A DNA stretch of 64,000 bases from Triglochin maritima (GCA_963682175.1 OY821784.1:33895621-33959620); one strand, 5' to 3'. Counted from the stretch's first letter, positions 34,328 through 46,328 are shown. The notes: generated from the letters alone by a model not told the origin. Numbers and translations: made by a program.

Positions 34328-34616
34328 GTACCGGAAGCAGGTTGGAAATACGGAATGTGGTTACTACGTGATGAGATACATGGAGGAAATCCTCGAATTG
34401 ACAACTCAAGACGTATGCATATCCGAGGTAATGTAGACCGTTATTCAATTGTACAGTTGTAGTTTCAATATTTAGTTATTAGCATTCAACACACTTGTAT
34501 TTTTTTGATAGGTCTTCCCAAAAAGTAGTGATCCCTTCTCGCAACAGGAGCTCGATGAAACTCGCGACCGATGAGCTCGCTATTTTATCAGAAACATGTT
34601 GATGAACTAAGAGGTT
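34328..34616 (+). pseudogene. Ulp1/C48 cysteine-protease C-terminus carried by the CACTA element
   Basis: One exon reads YRKQVGNTECGYYVMRYMEE and ends at a GTAATG donor near 34428. ECGYYV carries the catalytic Cys of Ulp1-type (C48, SUMO) proteases, usually preceded by Gln and Gly-Ser/Asn. After an intron of about 80 bp with a TTTTTTGATAG acceptor, the second exon gives VFPKSSDPFSQQELDETRDR, a TGA where a Trp codon is likely, and ARYFIRNMLMN before the final stop. Plant CACTA elements often carry such protease frames. The His and Asp of the triad are not present, so it is inactive. Confidence 0.7.
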
Positions 34617-35323
34617 CTCCTGTCACTGGCATTTTTTGTAATTTAGTTAACAAGTGCACTTGTATTACAAACCTTCAATTTATGCCTTAATATAATCGCC
34701 TCAATTTTAGAATGAATGCCAATTATTTATGAATTAATTGCAAGTGTGTTGAATGTCAATTGTGTATGCTTGTATATTTGTGTTTGTGCATGTATGGTTG
34801 TATGTTTGTGTTTGTGCATGTATGCTTGTGTGTTTGTGCTTATATGTACATGTGGATGAAAGTGTGAGCATATGTGAACGAATGTTGTGCAGGTTGTATG
34901 TACACGAATACGATGACTAAATACAAGTTTGCAGGATGATATTTTTTTTGTCCAGGTTTAAGAATAGACGTCAGATGTTTATATTAGCCGACGTCTATTC
35001 CTCTAAAGAAAGGAATACACGTCGGCTGTATGTAGACACCGACGTCTATACTTAAAGAATAGACGTCGTCTATTATTTCACTGACGTCTATACCTAAAGA
35101 ATAGACGTCGGTCCTATAGAACGGTCGACGTCTATTCTTTAGGTATAGACGTCGGCTGATACATACAACCGGCGTCTATTCTTTACGTATAGATGTCGGA
35201 TATCTCACGTCTGACGTCTATGTATAGACGACACACACATAGACGTCGGATCTGGGAGTGCTTATATCTGACGTATATACCCTCGTACATCCGATGTATA
35301 TTCCATTTTCTGTAGTAGTGTCT

Positions 35324-35747
35324 TCAACAGTAGACCGTGCTTTTTTGGTTTATGATGGTGGAGTTGGGTTTGGTTGTGTGCAATGTTGTTGATAAATCTC
35401 AGCTTCATCATCGTCAGGTTGCTCTTCATTCTTTACGGGTATAGATGTGCTTATACTCCATGGATTTTACTTATCATTTTTATTTTGCAAAAATGAAGTT
35501 GAGCTTCAAAGACTAATTCAATTCATGCATCCCAGTCTAATTACCATGTGGCGATTAGTTCCTACACATTGTGCATTTGAAAACAATGCTGTTTTCAAAA
35601 TGATAATGATGCATGCATGTGTGATTTCACTTCCATTGTATATGAACATAACGTAGTCCACAAAATTAAAGCACGTAAGATAGTATATGTAAATCTGGAG
35701 AAACCTCAGTAAATCGTCTCATGAGGGCTGAAAAATTTGCTTCTCAG
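35324..35747. other. Unassigned region upstream of the RING fragment
   Basis: A 69-residue frame (35447-35656, +) matches nothing I know. TTGCTTCTCAG at 35737-35747 looks like a 3' splice site for the RING segment that follows, so introns of a decayed gene may lie here. Confidence 0.35.
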
Positions 35748-35878
35748 GTGTGGCCATATATATGTGCGCTTGTTTCAAATGTGCACTTTACCTGAGAGAG
35801 AAGAATGGAACCTGCCCAGTATGCGCAGGTCCCTATTGTGAACCAGAGAAATTTTGTTTCGACTTCCTCTTTGTATAG
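35748..35878 (+). pseudogene. C-terminal RING-finger fragment (frameshifted)
   Basis: The sequence after the acceptor-like site encodes CGH (35749-35757). Two extra bases in an AT run shift to the frame reading MCACFKCALYLREKNGTCPVCAGP, which ends at a stop at 35876. Together these match the C-terminal half of a C3HC4 RING in plant E3 ligases (CGHMCTC-KCA...G-CPVC-AP). The first metal-binding pair is not seen. It is a gene fragment or a very decayed gene. Confidence 0.55.
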
Positions 35879-36610
35879 CACATCTGCACTCGTATATGAT
35901 GATGTTATTACATTTTAGACCTCATAATGTTTACTCAAATATGGTCACTTTATTTTCGACGTTTTATGAGGACTTCATTGTTTCCATGTGATCATGGTTA
36001 TTCATGGATCTATATTACATCACCCTGAAATTTCGTTATCTAGATCGATTGCTTCTATGCCTCGATATGGTTGTGTGAATTGTTATTAGAGATGAACTCA
36101 TTCCAAGCCTTTGAGTTCACAAAATCCCAATGTGTTCAATTCGATATAGGTCAGGGGAAGTAAGATGATGATGTCTTCTTATTCAGAATATTCAAATATT
36201 TACATGAGATATAGTCAAATTTATGATAATTCTTTGCATTTTGTTCTAGGAAAATGACCTCACGAACAAAAGAGAATCACATAGTAATGCATGATGAAGC
36301 AAACAAAAGGTGGAAGAGAGGAACATATGAAAATCTGCTTTTACTGGAAGCAAACATCAGTCTCAGAGTAGAATTACAATGCGTTAAATATACCTCAATC
36401 CAAACTTTTGTCCCTAAACCAATATTAAAGTATCTGCCATGCATGACAAATCACAGAACACTTCGACGTTGGGTCTAATCCTTACCCAGCAATCATCTAA
36501 CTAGACCAGAAAAAAAACAGAGAACATTCAAACCTCTTCAGGCTTCATGAAACTCAAATAAAAAACAATTACCTCAAGATGCCCATTATTTCTGAAATAA
36601 ATATATTTTT
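35879..36610. other. Unassigned spacer
   Basis: One 74-residue frame (36254-36478, +) has no recognisable motif. No supported gene. Confidence 0.4.
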
Positions 36611-36803
36611 AAAAAAAACAAGAAGAACACCAACATTTGGCTCAATATCAACTGTTTCATGCATTTAACGCCAGAAAAAAAACAAGAAGAACACCAACAT
36701 TTGGCTCAATATCAACTGTTTCATGCATTTAACGCCAGAAAAAAAAACAAGAAGAACACCAACATTTGGCTCAATATCAACTGTTTCATGCATTTAACGC
36801 CAG
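36611..36803. repeat. Minisatellite, three copies of 64-65 bp
   Basis: The copies 36611-36674, 36675-36738 and 36739-36803 are identical except for the length of the leading A-run. Each ends TTTAACGCCAG. Confidence 0.95.
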
Positions 36804-37650
36804 ATTTTGCTTAAGATCAACATGAAAAGTGATATAACTCCAAATAATGCAAGAACCGGAATTGGAGAAAATGAAGATTGAGAAGAGCGGTGGAAGTGTT
36901 GAGATGTTATAGTTATGAAGTGGGACAAACTTTTCCAAAGAAACCACAACAGTTTTTCCTACAAAATTTTCATTCAAACCTTCTTATTTTTAAGAAAATA
37001 GAAGAGGAATTGAATGAAAAAAACATGTGAAAACGTTTTGGTTAAAGACGCATGAAAAATTGATATTTATATGGATTAGACCTGAACTAAAAAATAATCT
37101 AATTTAGATTAGGATATTCAATTATATTTTAATTCGGATTATTCGTGTCAACCTAAATTACAAGAAATACTCGACTTAAATTACAATTTGTGTTAACTCG
37201 AATTTGACACGAACTTGAAATGAGTCGAGCCGAATACGAAAATTTAATTTCGATTGTGTTTGAATTTCGTGTCATAACACGAATTAATAAACGCTAACTA
37301 AGACGCATGCTTTAACATCCTTACTTGCAACCGGGCGGCTGCAATTAAAATGATATAGTTTTGCCTTTTCAGTGATTATTCGTGTGTGTATATATATCAT
37401 CAAAGAATTATTTATGTAAGTTGAATACCAAACGTAGAATCTGCTAGTTATATATAGCCGATTATTCGTTGGAGTATTTGGATTGATAAAAAATGTTGTT
37501 TGAATTAGATCAATATTTAATGATTGGTTTATTTGAATTGTTCATATCCCAAGTGTGTGGTTTTAAGCTACATGTAATTTTATTATTATAAATGCTTCCT
37601 TTATTAATTATAACTAAAAATGTTTCTTTGTCTCCTTGGTTAAATTACTG
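36804..37650. other. Unassigned AT-rich spacer
   Basis: No supported gene. Words such as CGTGTCA and ACACGAA in both orientations (about 37140-37290) suggest a decayed MITE. Confidence 0.35.
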
Positions 37651-37791
37651 AAATACTATCGCCGTAAAATTACTTAAATCGTCCGTACAGATTACCATTT
37701 TGCCTTTCTACCATTTCTACTTATATAACTCTTTATTTCACTCTCCTAACACCACTCTCTTTTCATATTACTCTTCTATTCACCAGATACA

Positions 37792-37844
37792 ATGTCTCGG
37801 AGGCCAGGAAAAGAACCAGCGGACGTCCTGGATTACTCAAACCT
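37792..37844 (+). pseudogene. Putative first exon (MSRRPGKEPADVL...)
   Basis: An ATG after an AT-rich leader opens MSRRPGKEPADVLDYSNL and ends at a GGTAAAT donor-like site. It is likely the basic N-terminus of the element's protein. The linking exon is not identified. Confidence 0.35.
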
Positions 37845-38690
37845 GGTAAATTAAATTGTTTATTTTAATTATTATAATTTTTAAAATAATTTTGGGTGCG
37901 GCGTCCGTGGGAGACGCCCGACCCAACGATCGGGCGGCCGACGGAGCCGCCTCCCTCAAGACGCCCGAACATAGGGCAAGGCATCTGCGGGAGCCGCCTC
38001 CCCAATGGGGGAGGCGGCTCCGGCAGACGCCGCCTCGTACGTTGGGGCGTCTCCGGTAGATGCCCCAATTTTTTGTTTAATTTATTTAAATTGATTATAA
38101 ATTATGATAAATTTAAAATAAATTGAATATTATGTTAATAATGAATTAAATTAGTTTAGTAAATCCTTTATTGATTATAAATTGTGATAATTATTAAATA
38201 AATAGACTATTAAGTTAATAATTAGTTTAATTATTTTAGTAAGAAATTATTGATTAAAAGTTGTGAAAATCGCTAAGTAAATCGATTATTACGTTAATAA
38301 TTAGTTGTGTACGATTTTAGTAAAGGATTATTGATTAATTGTGATAATTGCTAAATAGTCATCGGGTTACCGTGGAGGAAAAGGGAAATCAATTCTGTTA
38401 CGCACGGTACGTAGTGTAGCAGATGAGTCAGGTCCTCGTCATCCACGTAGACGAGGTATTTCTGCTTCAGTTAAGAGAGAGATCATTTACGTCGTCGTCA
38501 GACACCTGGGGATCCTTTCGACGACGAGGATGATTCAGTTGAGTTGAGGAGTCACACCGAGAGTGACGATGAGGGTCGGTATGGCTTGGAGCCACAGGAG
38601 GAGGCGATACATCAGTACGGTCGAGGACAGGGGCGACATTGTAGTACTTCGGTTGAGTGGGTCATTAGGAAGGATTGAGGTGGCCGGTTT

Positions 38691-38999
38691 GTGACCGGTG
38701 ATTCGAGTTCGTGCACTGTAGACGCCCGAGCTCGGAAGAAGAAGAGGGGTGAGGACGGGTCTTGGATCGTGACGGATATGATGCCCGGTGGTCCTGTAGA
38801 TGACAACGTCATTCCGAGTTTCGGAGGCCACATCGCCAGACGCATCTGGGATGACGAGGATCTGAAGGTTTTGAAGTGTCATAATCGACACAGAGCCTGT
38901 ACGACATTGCAGGCTTGGCGTTCAGTGATGACTAATGATATGACGGTGACCATTAGTGACAGTGGATTGGGTCACTTGTCGTACAACATGTTTTCCTGA
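38691..38999 (+). pseudogene. Plant mobile domain (PMD/MAIN-like) fragment
   Basis: The frame contains GGPVDDNVIPSFGGHIARRIW and then LKCHNRHRACTTLQAWR, a clear match to the start of the plant mobile domain found in MAIN proteins and PP7-long-form-like transposon genes. It breaks after SGLGHLSYNMFS, so nearly all of the domain is lost. The ATG at 38691 lies inside the domain lead-in. Upstream sequence from about 38340 gives acidic, Arg-rich stretches in other frames with stops. It is a decayed gene carried by the flanking element. Confidence 0.7.
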
Positions 39000-39626
39000 A
39001 TTGACATGCCGTTGATTTCGGCTTTCCTGCATTGACATCTCAATCTATTGCACTATTACAATATTTGTTGGTAGTTGCTTATGTTTATCTGTGTACTTTT
39101 ATTATTTATTTCTTACTAACATATCTTCTACTTATTTTTTTGACTATCGTATTTTTAATATTTATATGATGATATAACCAAAAAAAATTCGGCTCCTATT
39201 ACAACTTGTTTCGCCCATTTACAAGCTTCATCGATTGTTGTAAATATTTCTTTACTATCAAAAAACTCATTGTAATCTACTACATCACCACCAAAATCTT
39301 GCAACGTAACCTGCAAAAAAATAATTTAACACAAAATTTTAAAAAATTTAAAAAAAAACGGGCGTCTGGATGCGACACCTCCACCAAGGTGGAGGCGTCT
39401 CAACCAGACGCCCAAGTCGGAAAAAAAAATTCCGCCTTCGTTACCTCGCCGGATCCAGGTGATTCGCCAGACATTTTCGTGGTGTTGGTACTAGAAATGT
39501 GAGTAAAACTGGGTCAAACACATTGTTTAAAGACACGGGACGAAATGTGTATTAATTGATTTGTTAATGGCAAAAAAGTAATTTTTAGGACGATTTAAGT
39601 AATTTTTCGGCGACGAATAGTAGCCC

Positions 39627-41600
39627 CCTTAAATTATTTTAACTATCTAACCATAAAGTGCGATAGCCAAAATCGGAGTAATGTGTTTGATCCAGCTTAC
39701 AAGTAGTATATTTGTGATATGTTTGTTTGTTCATGTTGTTTTCTTGTGAGTTCTTACTTCTTGGATTATGTCATCATATACATGTGACCTAAATATTACA
39801 CAATAAAATTCTGAATATATTTCATACAATTCAAAAACAAATATATTAAAAACATCTTAACTTTCACAATAACAGACAAACAAATGAATTATCAAAATAA
39901 AAAAATGAAGAGCATAAGTACTACGAGATATGTTTAGTTAGGATTGATGGGGTCATAGAGAAGGGAGCATTGAAGAAGAAGACGAGAGATAGAGATACAA
40001 TGTGGGTCAGATCTTGGAGTGATTATTGTATTTGACTTTGTGACGTAAATATCACATACAAATTCCTGCAAAATCATCCCAAATATTGCTTTACTATATT
40101 ATATTGAGTAAACAAACACACACAAACACAAATGCCGACTCTAAAGCCACTTTGGGTTGTGATTGACTTGGCTTGTAAAGCAATTCACGATCTCTTTCTC
40201 CCATGAAAGGTTGATCAACTTTAACAATGTCAAAATAATTGTACCACTGCCTCCCAACTATGGGTGCAAACTCCTACAAATGATCACTTTCCTCCATGAT
40301 ATCACGTAAGTTGTCAAAAACTAACTCGACCATTGAATCAAACATAACCTGATTCATGATTAAGGTTTGAAATTTCAGTCAACATGTTTGACTTCTTCTG
40401 GCCCTGGTGTAGTTTAACAATTTATATATTTCGTCTAGGGATTTTTGAAGACCGAAAGCTTCGTAAATACCTTTTAAATTTTCATGACATGGATCTGCTC
40501 TTCATTTTAATTAGTTCCTTTCTTTGCACCATTCTTCACATTCTACTTATTAAAGTTGAATAATTTTACTTAAAATAGAATATTTCTCCAGTAACCATTA
40601 GCATTCCAATTGCGTTTCTAGCTGATCAACGAGTATCAATTGTTCCTCTATCTATATGTCAAAGACAATTATAACGATAAGAAACATGCATATGTTAAAT
40701 TACTTACATGGAGTGAAATAAATCTCATTATGTTTCCATAAGTGTACATTTCAATTAAGAAATTAATCGTTGAGCTTTATGAAGCATATATTAGTGATGT
40801 TATTTACGTAATATAGAACATAACTGAAAGAAAACTTGCGGTTGCTTGCATATTGGAAATGTATTGGTCATGGAGGTTATTATGATGGCCCGAATAATAA
40901 ACTCAATGATGGGTCTAGTAACTTGACATTTATACTAAAAAATAGTTGGGTCCATAAAATGATTTGACTTGTTCATAATTAACTTGGACTCAGCTTTGAC
41001 TACATGACCTACTTGATTTAGAATAGTTAATATCTTCTGATGAAATTAAAGAGAACAGCATTTTCTCAACTAATTACATCACGACAAACACAATTTTCTT
41101 TTACCATCACGTTAATACCCTAAGAATTACTCCAAATATCTTATAACGTACGAGTCCATTAATTTCACATATACCCGAAATATTGTACAATTTGTTTGAA
41201 ATCTTTCATTTATACCTTTCTATCACACGCCTCAATTAAATCCTACAATATTTTAATCTAATTAACTTGTGAACCGTTATACTGTTATCCAGTTAGAAAG
41301 TTTATTACCAATCAATCCTATAATGATTTACTTGACCTTCTCTGGTGGAAAAGAAGGATGGATCGATAGTTTTAGGCTACGTAGAAATCTAGAAAATTAA
41401 GTATTAACATAACTAATTCATCGTAGAACCATGGTTAATTACATGTATGTGCAGGTTACGAAATTAAGTATACCTCGTTTTAATCAAGTTGAGCCCCACG
41501 AGTCCGTTCCACGACAAAAACCCACACATCAAGAATCATCTATTACTCAAATTCCTATAATTGCCTATCTTTTATCCCTCCACACATAAAAACGATTAGT
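39627..41600. other. Intergenic region upstream of the peptide gene
   Basis: AT-rich, with no frame of note and no element boundary that I can defend. Confidence 0.4.
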
Positions 41601-41835
41601 TAATTGGTTTCAAATATAATTCTCTCTTTCTTTGCACCTCTCTCTCCAAATCTTCCTCTCCCATGTTTCCCAATCACCAACCATGAAGTACATATATACA
41701 TCAAACCCAAGGGATCTTCTACACAATATAATTCTCTCTCTTCAACCATCTTTCTCTCTCTCTATCTTCCTACTCTTCTTCTCGACGAAAGACTTCCTTC
41801 AATACATGCTTTAAGACCACCACCTTCCAACGCCA

Positions 41836-42171
41836 ATGGCCTCTCTCTTAAGGCCACCCTTCCAAACCCTAACCCTAATGCTACTATTACTAGTGGCATT
41901 CTCTTCCATTCCATTCTCTTCTTCCTCCCATACCAAACCAAACCCTCCTCTTCTCTTCCCACCCCACAAGTTCCATTACCACCAACAAATGCAGCTCTAC
42001 AAGCCAAGAAGAGGTGGTGATAACGTGAACGTTCCGGCGCCCAACGCCGCCTTCTCAGCGATGCTTCCCAAGGGCCCCTTTCCTCCCTCGGCCGCTTCTT
42101 CTTGCCATAATGATTACAAGGATTCGATAGGCTTGGCGTGTGGAGAGCTTATGAAGAAAGTTGATCCTTGA
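41836..42171 (+). CDS. IDA-like (IDL) secreted signalling peptide precursor
   Basis: This single-exon gene encodes 111 residues. Residues 1-31 form a signal peptide: a short basic start, then the hydrophobic core LTLMLLLLVAF and a Ser-rich cleavage zone. A variable Pro/His-rich pro-region follows, with a basic KPRR near residues 56-59. Residues 74-91 read FSAMLPKGPFPPSAASSC followed by HND, which fits the EPIP motif of INFLORESCENCE DEFICIENT IN ABSCISSION-like peptides (LPKG-PIPPS-PS-RHN). These are secreted ligands of HAESA-type receptor kinases that control cell separation and defence responses. The motif is followed by about 20 more residues with a second Cys, longer than the canonical IDA tail. 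The ATG context GCCAATGGC is good, and a CT-rich leader lies upstream. Frames overlapping in other registers are shadows. Family call is likely; subfamily is not determined. Confidence 0.75.
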   Translation: MASLLRPPFQTLTLMLLLLVAFSSIPFSSSSHTKPNPPLLFPPHKFHYHQQMQLYKPRRGGDNVNVPAPNAAFSAMLPKGPFPPSAASSCHNDYKDSIGLACGELMKKVDP

Positions 42172-43900
42172 CCACTACTCTAGCTATTTGCCTTAGAGGT
42201 TGAGGTTCAAGATCTTTCAAGCATGCAACTCTTTCTCTCTTTATATCTCTTCCTAAATTTATTGTGATTGCTGAAATCTTGGAGAGAAATGGAGTTTAGG
42301 GTTCTCCTACGAAGAGAATTGGTCCCTAACACGAACCCTGATTAGGGTTTGGAGTTCCAAGTTTAGGGTTTAGTGCATGCATACATACAGCTCTCCCTCT
42401 CGATCTCTCTTTTGCTCTTTTTCTTGTTATTTTTTTGGTTCTTGAAGGTATGTAAATTAACTAAAGACAATAATTCTTGAGTTGTTGGTTTCTTGATTTT
42501 GTTATAAGTTAAGCAAGAAGACTATATATATGTACGTACGTGGAGTGGATGCCAAAATTTAATGAATGCTACAGTGGATCATTTATTTTGACTTCTTAAT
42601 TTAATTCTTCTTTTCTCTCTTTCAACTCTGGGGTTTGACTGGTTGGGTTTGTTTGACTAGAGGGTGTGAATCTTAGTTCGAAAGAAGAGTTTATTGCATG
42701 GTTTAAGATTTTGAGAATGTTAATTTATAAAGAAACGTGGGTTTGGGTGTGTTTAAATAATGGTGACGTAGAGTAAAATCTTGTTAACCCGGCCCAAATC
42801 CTGGACTCGTTTGACTCCTTTGCTGTTTATTTTTTAATCTAATGACGATAGAGATGACCTAATTAATAATGAGTAAAATTTTGTTCAAATCTCACATCCC
42901 AACCATACCAATGGTACCAAGTAACGCATAAACGTTGAGAAAAGGATATACATATTTCGCTTGAGTAGTTTATTTTCTTGAATTTTATAAAATCTTCAAT
43001 TTCTCTTCGAAAATTTAAGGATTAACACGTTGCAGTTAGCGTTTGTTACCCAACCTACAACCACAACTTAAAGGAAAAATGATTTGTTACTGCACTTAAG
43101 ATGATTGGCAAACGTGATTAGATTAGACCACCGTTAATCGTCCCCGAAACTTCCAAGACGTTCAGTTTTCTCTCCCTGGGTCACAATATTTGATAAAAAA
43201 ATAAAAAATCTTAAAAAATATAAACAAATAAATAATATATTTTTCAGAAAAAATAGGAAAATTGATTTCAAATCAATTTTTTAATTGTTTTTACAAAAAA
43301 AAAAATCAACGAATTGGCCCGCTGCGCCAAATCGGGGTTCTCAATTTGTCACATCACCTGTTCACCGTTTATTGTCTCTTAAATTATAATTATACCATAC
43401 CACTGGACTTAAATTGCTAATGTCCCATTGTTAATAGAGCATATAGCATGATGTTACCAAATATTCAAATGTATCACAATTTGTATATCATATTTTTCTA
43501 GAATAAAAAATATATCACTTTTTACTTTCGCTAATATATGGATATGTATTATCTTTTAATTTAAATAATTTAATAAGTAAATATCATAGGTGGGTATACA
43601 AATGATCATATATATATTTACTCTACGAGGGTGGACAACTATCCTTAAATTTTGTTGACATACAGTTACGCTTAACGATAAAATCAAATTTAAACTTCAA
43701 ATTGAAAATTCAAACCGTAAATCTTGATCTAGAACATATGTTGATTAAAGATCTCGAAAATCATAAAATTTAGAACACATTTACGTAATATTTAGAAATG
43801 TAAAAATGAACGTAGTACATTTATTAAAACACCCGATTTCTAGATCTTATATAAAACAATTACTAAATTTTATGATTCTCAATATTTTTTAATATACTTA
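42172..43900. other. Downstream intergenic region of the peptide gene
   Basis: The presumed 3' UTR and AT-rich spacer. No supported gene or element. Confidence 0.4.
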
Positions 43901-44020
43901 TGTAAAATGATTACTAAAACACCTAATTTCACAATGTTTACTCATCATATGAAATTTCAATTTCAAGACGAATATTTTTTAATGGGTAGACTAGTATGTG
44001 AATTTTAGTTCTTAATGCAT

Positions 44021-44135
44021 GCTTAACCGGTCGAGTGCGCCCGGGCGCCCGAGGTGCCCCCCGAGTGTCCATTCGGGCGCAGGAGGTCCCGAATGGACGC
44101 TCGGGCGCCCATCGGGTGGGGGGCACGTGTTGGCC
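44021..44135. repeat. GC-rich foldback block
   Basis: It is a GC-rich block in an AT-rich setting, built from GGGCGCCCGA and TCGGGCGC words plus inverted CCATTCGGG / CCCGAATGG. The layout resembles the GC-rich block inside the element at 37.9 kb, and it may be one end of a similar element that contains the frame at 44629-44841. Confidence 0.5.
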
Positions 44136-44428
44136 CCCGTTGGTCGATTTTTTGTTTTGTTTTTTATTTTATTTTAGTGGAGATTTTGTTATTAGGGTTA
44201 ATTGATAATGTATTGGGTATTTTTTAGTAACGTGGGGTGATAATCTTTGATGTTATTAATTTGAAAAATATTTAAAATTTATACATTACATCTAATTTCA
44301 TGCTCAAATCAAAGATAAATCCATATTTAGTGTTGAAATTAGAAAAATATATTAATATTAAAATATCATAGGAACAATACATTGCGGTACAAAATACAAA
44401 TTACATGTAAATACGGAGCGGTACGAAA

Positions 44429-44512
44429 TACACGAAATACGAAATACAACAAACTAAACGTAATATAAACTACACGAAATACGAAATACAACAAACTAAA
44501 CGTAATATAAAC
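44429..44512. repeat. 42-bp direct tandem repeat, two copies
   Basis: 44429-44470 is repeated at 44471-44512 with no visible change. Each copy starts TACACGAAATACG and ends TAATATAAAC. Confidence 0.95.
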
Positions 44513-44539
44513 TACACAAAATACAAACTAATATGAACT

Positions 44540-45050
44540 AACAAACTACATGAAACCATTCTCTTCCGCCCAGTCCATGAGTTTCACAATTGTTTTTTGT
44601 TCTCGTTCTGACGGGTTGTCTTTTTTCATCAAAGAGTGAAGCATGTCGAGATTAGTTTTGTAACATATCTTTGAAAATTACGCTCCACTAATTCCTTCTG
44701 CTTGGAGAATTCTCTCACTTGAGCGTTGTATGCAATTTGTTGTGCAAGTTCCATAACGTCGGAGTTGCCCTCAGGGCGTAATGAACTTTTACCCTTGTTT
44801 TTTTTGTCTTCTTCACACATGGTGGCCGTGTAGACAATCATGGCGTCATTTCTTATGCCTCCGTTGATTGCATTCTGGAGTCATCAGTGCTCTTTCTTTG
44901 ACCGATCATATAGCGGATATTCACAAATTTTTTGCCAATCAAGATCGGGTGCGTGACAGGAATCAACATTTGGATCTGAAAGACGATTTAATCGAGCATA
45001 TATGGCAAGACTACGGACGAGGAGCAGTTTGAACATGAGTTTAACACAAT
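44540..45050 (-). pseudogene. Broken transposon-type frame, family not recognised
   Basis: The minus strand gives, in order and in shifting frames, ARLNRLSDPNVDSCHAPDLDWQ (about 44995-44930), LQNAINGGIRNDAMIVYTA (about 44885-44825), an acidic/basic helix-like ELAQQIAYNAQVREFSKQK (near 44750-44690) and, after a frameshift, MLHSLMKKDNPSEREQ and MDWAEENGFM with a stop near 44549. The length and Lys/Glu-rich C-terminus resemble accessory (ORF1-type) proteins of DNA transposons, but I cannot name the family. Confidence 0.4.
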
Positions 45051-46328
45051 TTGTAATGTTCTATTTTGAAGTCCAGTTTATGTAATATGTATTGTCGTTT
45101 GTTAACTTTGAATGTAATATTTTGAATTTAAGTTTATGTAATATTGAAATGAATGTGTTCTAAAAGTTTTACTTTTATATGTCAATTATTATGAATTGGA
45201 TGTGCAGACATTTTGTTCCTTGATTATGGTATTCGTCTTTTGGAAGTGTTAAGTAAGAGGCGCTTGATCTTTAACTGTAGAGCTCTAAAAGATAATGGTT
45301 ACATAAATCAAAAGTTGTTCACAATCATGGTAATTAACATGGAACATTAATTACCGAGATAAAATTGTCGTGTTGGTCATCGATTATTGTAGTTCTACAA
45401 ATAATTGACGACACGAGTATATGAAAGAGGAAAAGATTACTTTTATATATTGAACAGACCTAACAAGTAAAACATTATGGAATTGTGTTTCGTGTCATTA
45501 ATGTTTTACTGTGTCTTGGATCCTAAGATATGAGACTTATATATTTTTACTCAAGAAGTGCTTAATTTGATTATTGTCAAAAACTATCAATGAGTGTAGT
45601 GATAAAGGCAATGGTTGGTTAAACATGACTTGTGCTGGAAAAGATAGTTAGTCAAACGATTATCATTGCCCCTATTAATTGAGTGATGATATTAGTGGGC
45701 CCCTTGATAAAGCAATATTATAATGTGAACAATGTAACTTGAGTTAAGTTACATAGTTATAATTAGCTTAGAAAGATCAAGAAATGAATATAATACAAAA
45801 CTGACACATTTCTACTTTGTATATATTCTTAATATCATGAGGCAAGGGACGGACACAAGTGGTGCACTTACATCACTAAATGGATCGTGTTTTGATTCGG
45901 GTGGAACAAAGACATCTACGCTAATTGGGTAACTACAATGGTAGCTAGATACCGCTTATAGTTTGAAATATTAAGTGTTTAATATTCTCCCAATTTGGCT
46001 TAGATCCTCCTATAGGTCACACCACAAAACTGGGAAACAAGATGCTTGATTTTAAGTTCATATGATGTGTTGGGTTTCATGTGAAAATATGACACATGTG
46101 GTGAATGAATAAAATCAATATGTCATGAGAATTGACATAATTAGAATCATAAGAAATTCATATGAGGTATATATATTATGTGGTGTAATAATTTAATATT
46201 ACAGAGGATAATATATTACATAAGATGTAAATTTGCTAAAAGCCCCAAAATATCAAATTTTGTTGGAAATAAATCCAAAATTTGATAAAGGCAAAATCGG
46301 GGTCAAACACGGTGAATCGTTCAGGGTT

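Larger units (their letters stand above)
31961..35320 (+). mobile_element. Non-autonomous CACTA (En/Spm-type) transposon, complete
   Basis: It starts CACTAGTGCAGAA and ends TTCTGTAGTAGTG (inverse CACTACTACAGAA), and is flanked by the 3-bp target duplication TCT (31958-31960 and 35321-35323). Subterminal regions (31985-32305 and 34965-35290) hold many copies of TAGACGTCGG in both orientations, the expected transposase-binding style. Inside is a promoter/leader-like block with a splice-donor-like ATGTAAGT near 32511 and a protease remnant. No transposase remains. Confidence 0.92.
37651..39626 (+). mobile_element. MULE-like element carrying a plant mobile domain fragment
   Basis: Inverted ends share TTACTTAAATCGTCC, preceded by CGCCG (left about 37660-37683, right about 39583-39613), then CATTTTGCC / TTTTTTGCC. 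GC-rich blocks built from GGCGTC and GACGCC lie inside each end (37895-38066 and 39359-39415). Between them are a short first exon and a PMD frame. Target duplication and exact edges are unresolved, and the superfamily is inferred from PMD content and end style. Confidence 0.55.

Noticed and set aside
41604..42020. 138-residue frame overlapping the peptide gene
   Set aside because: It is in another register, has no motif, and starts in the CT-rich leader. The 41836 frame has a signal peptide and an EPIP motif.
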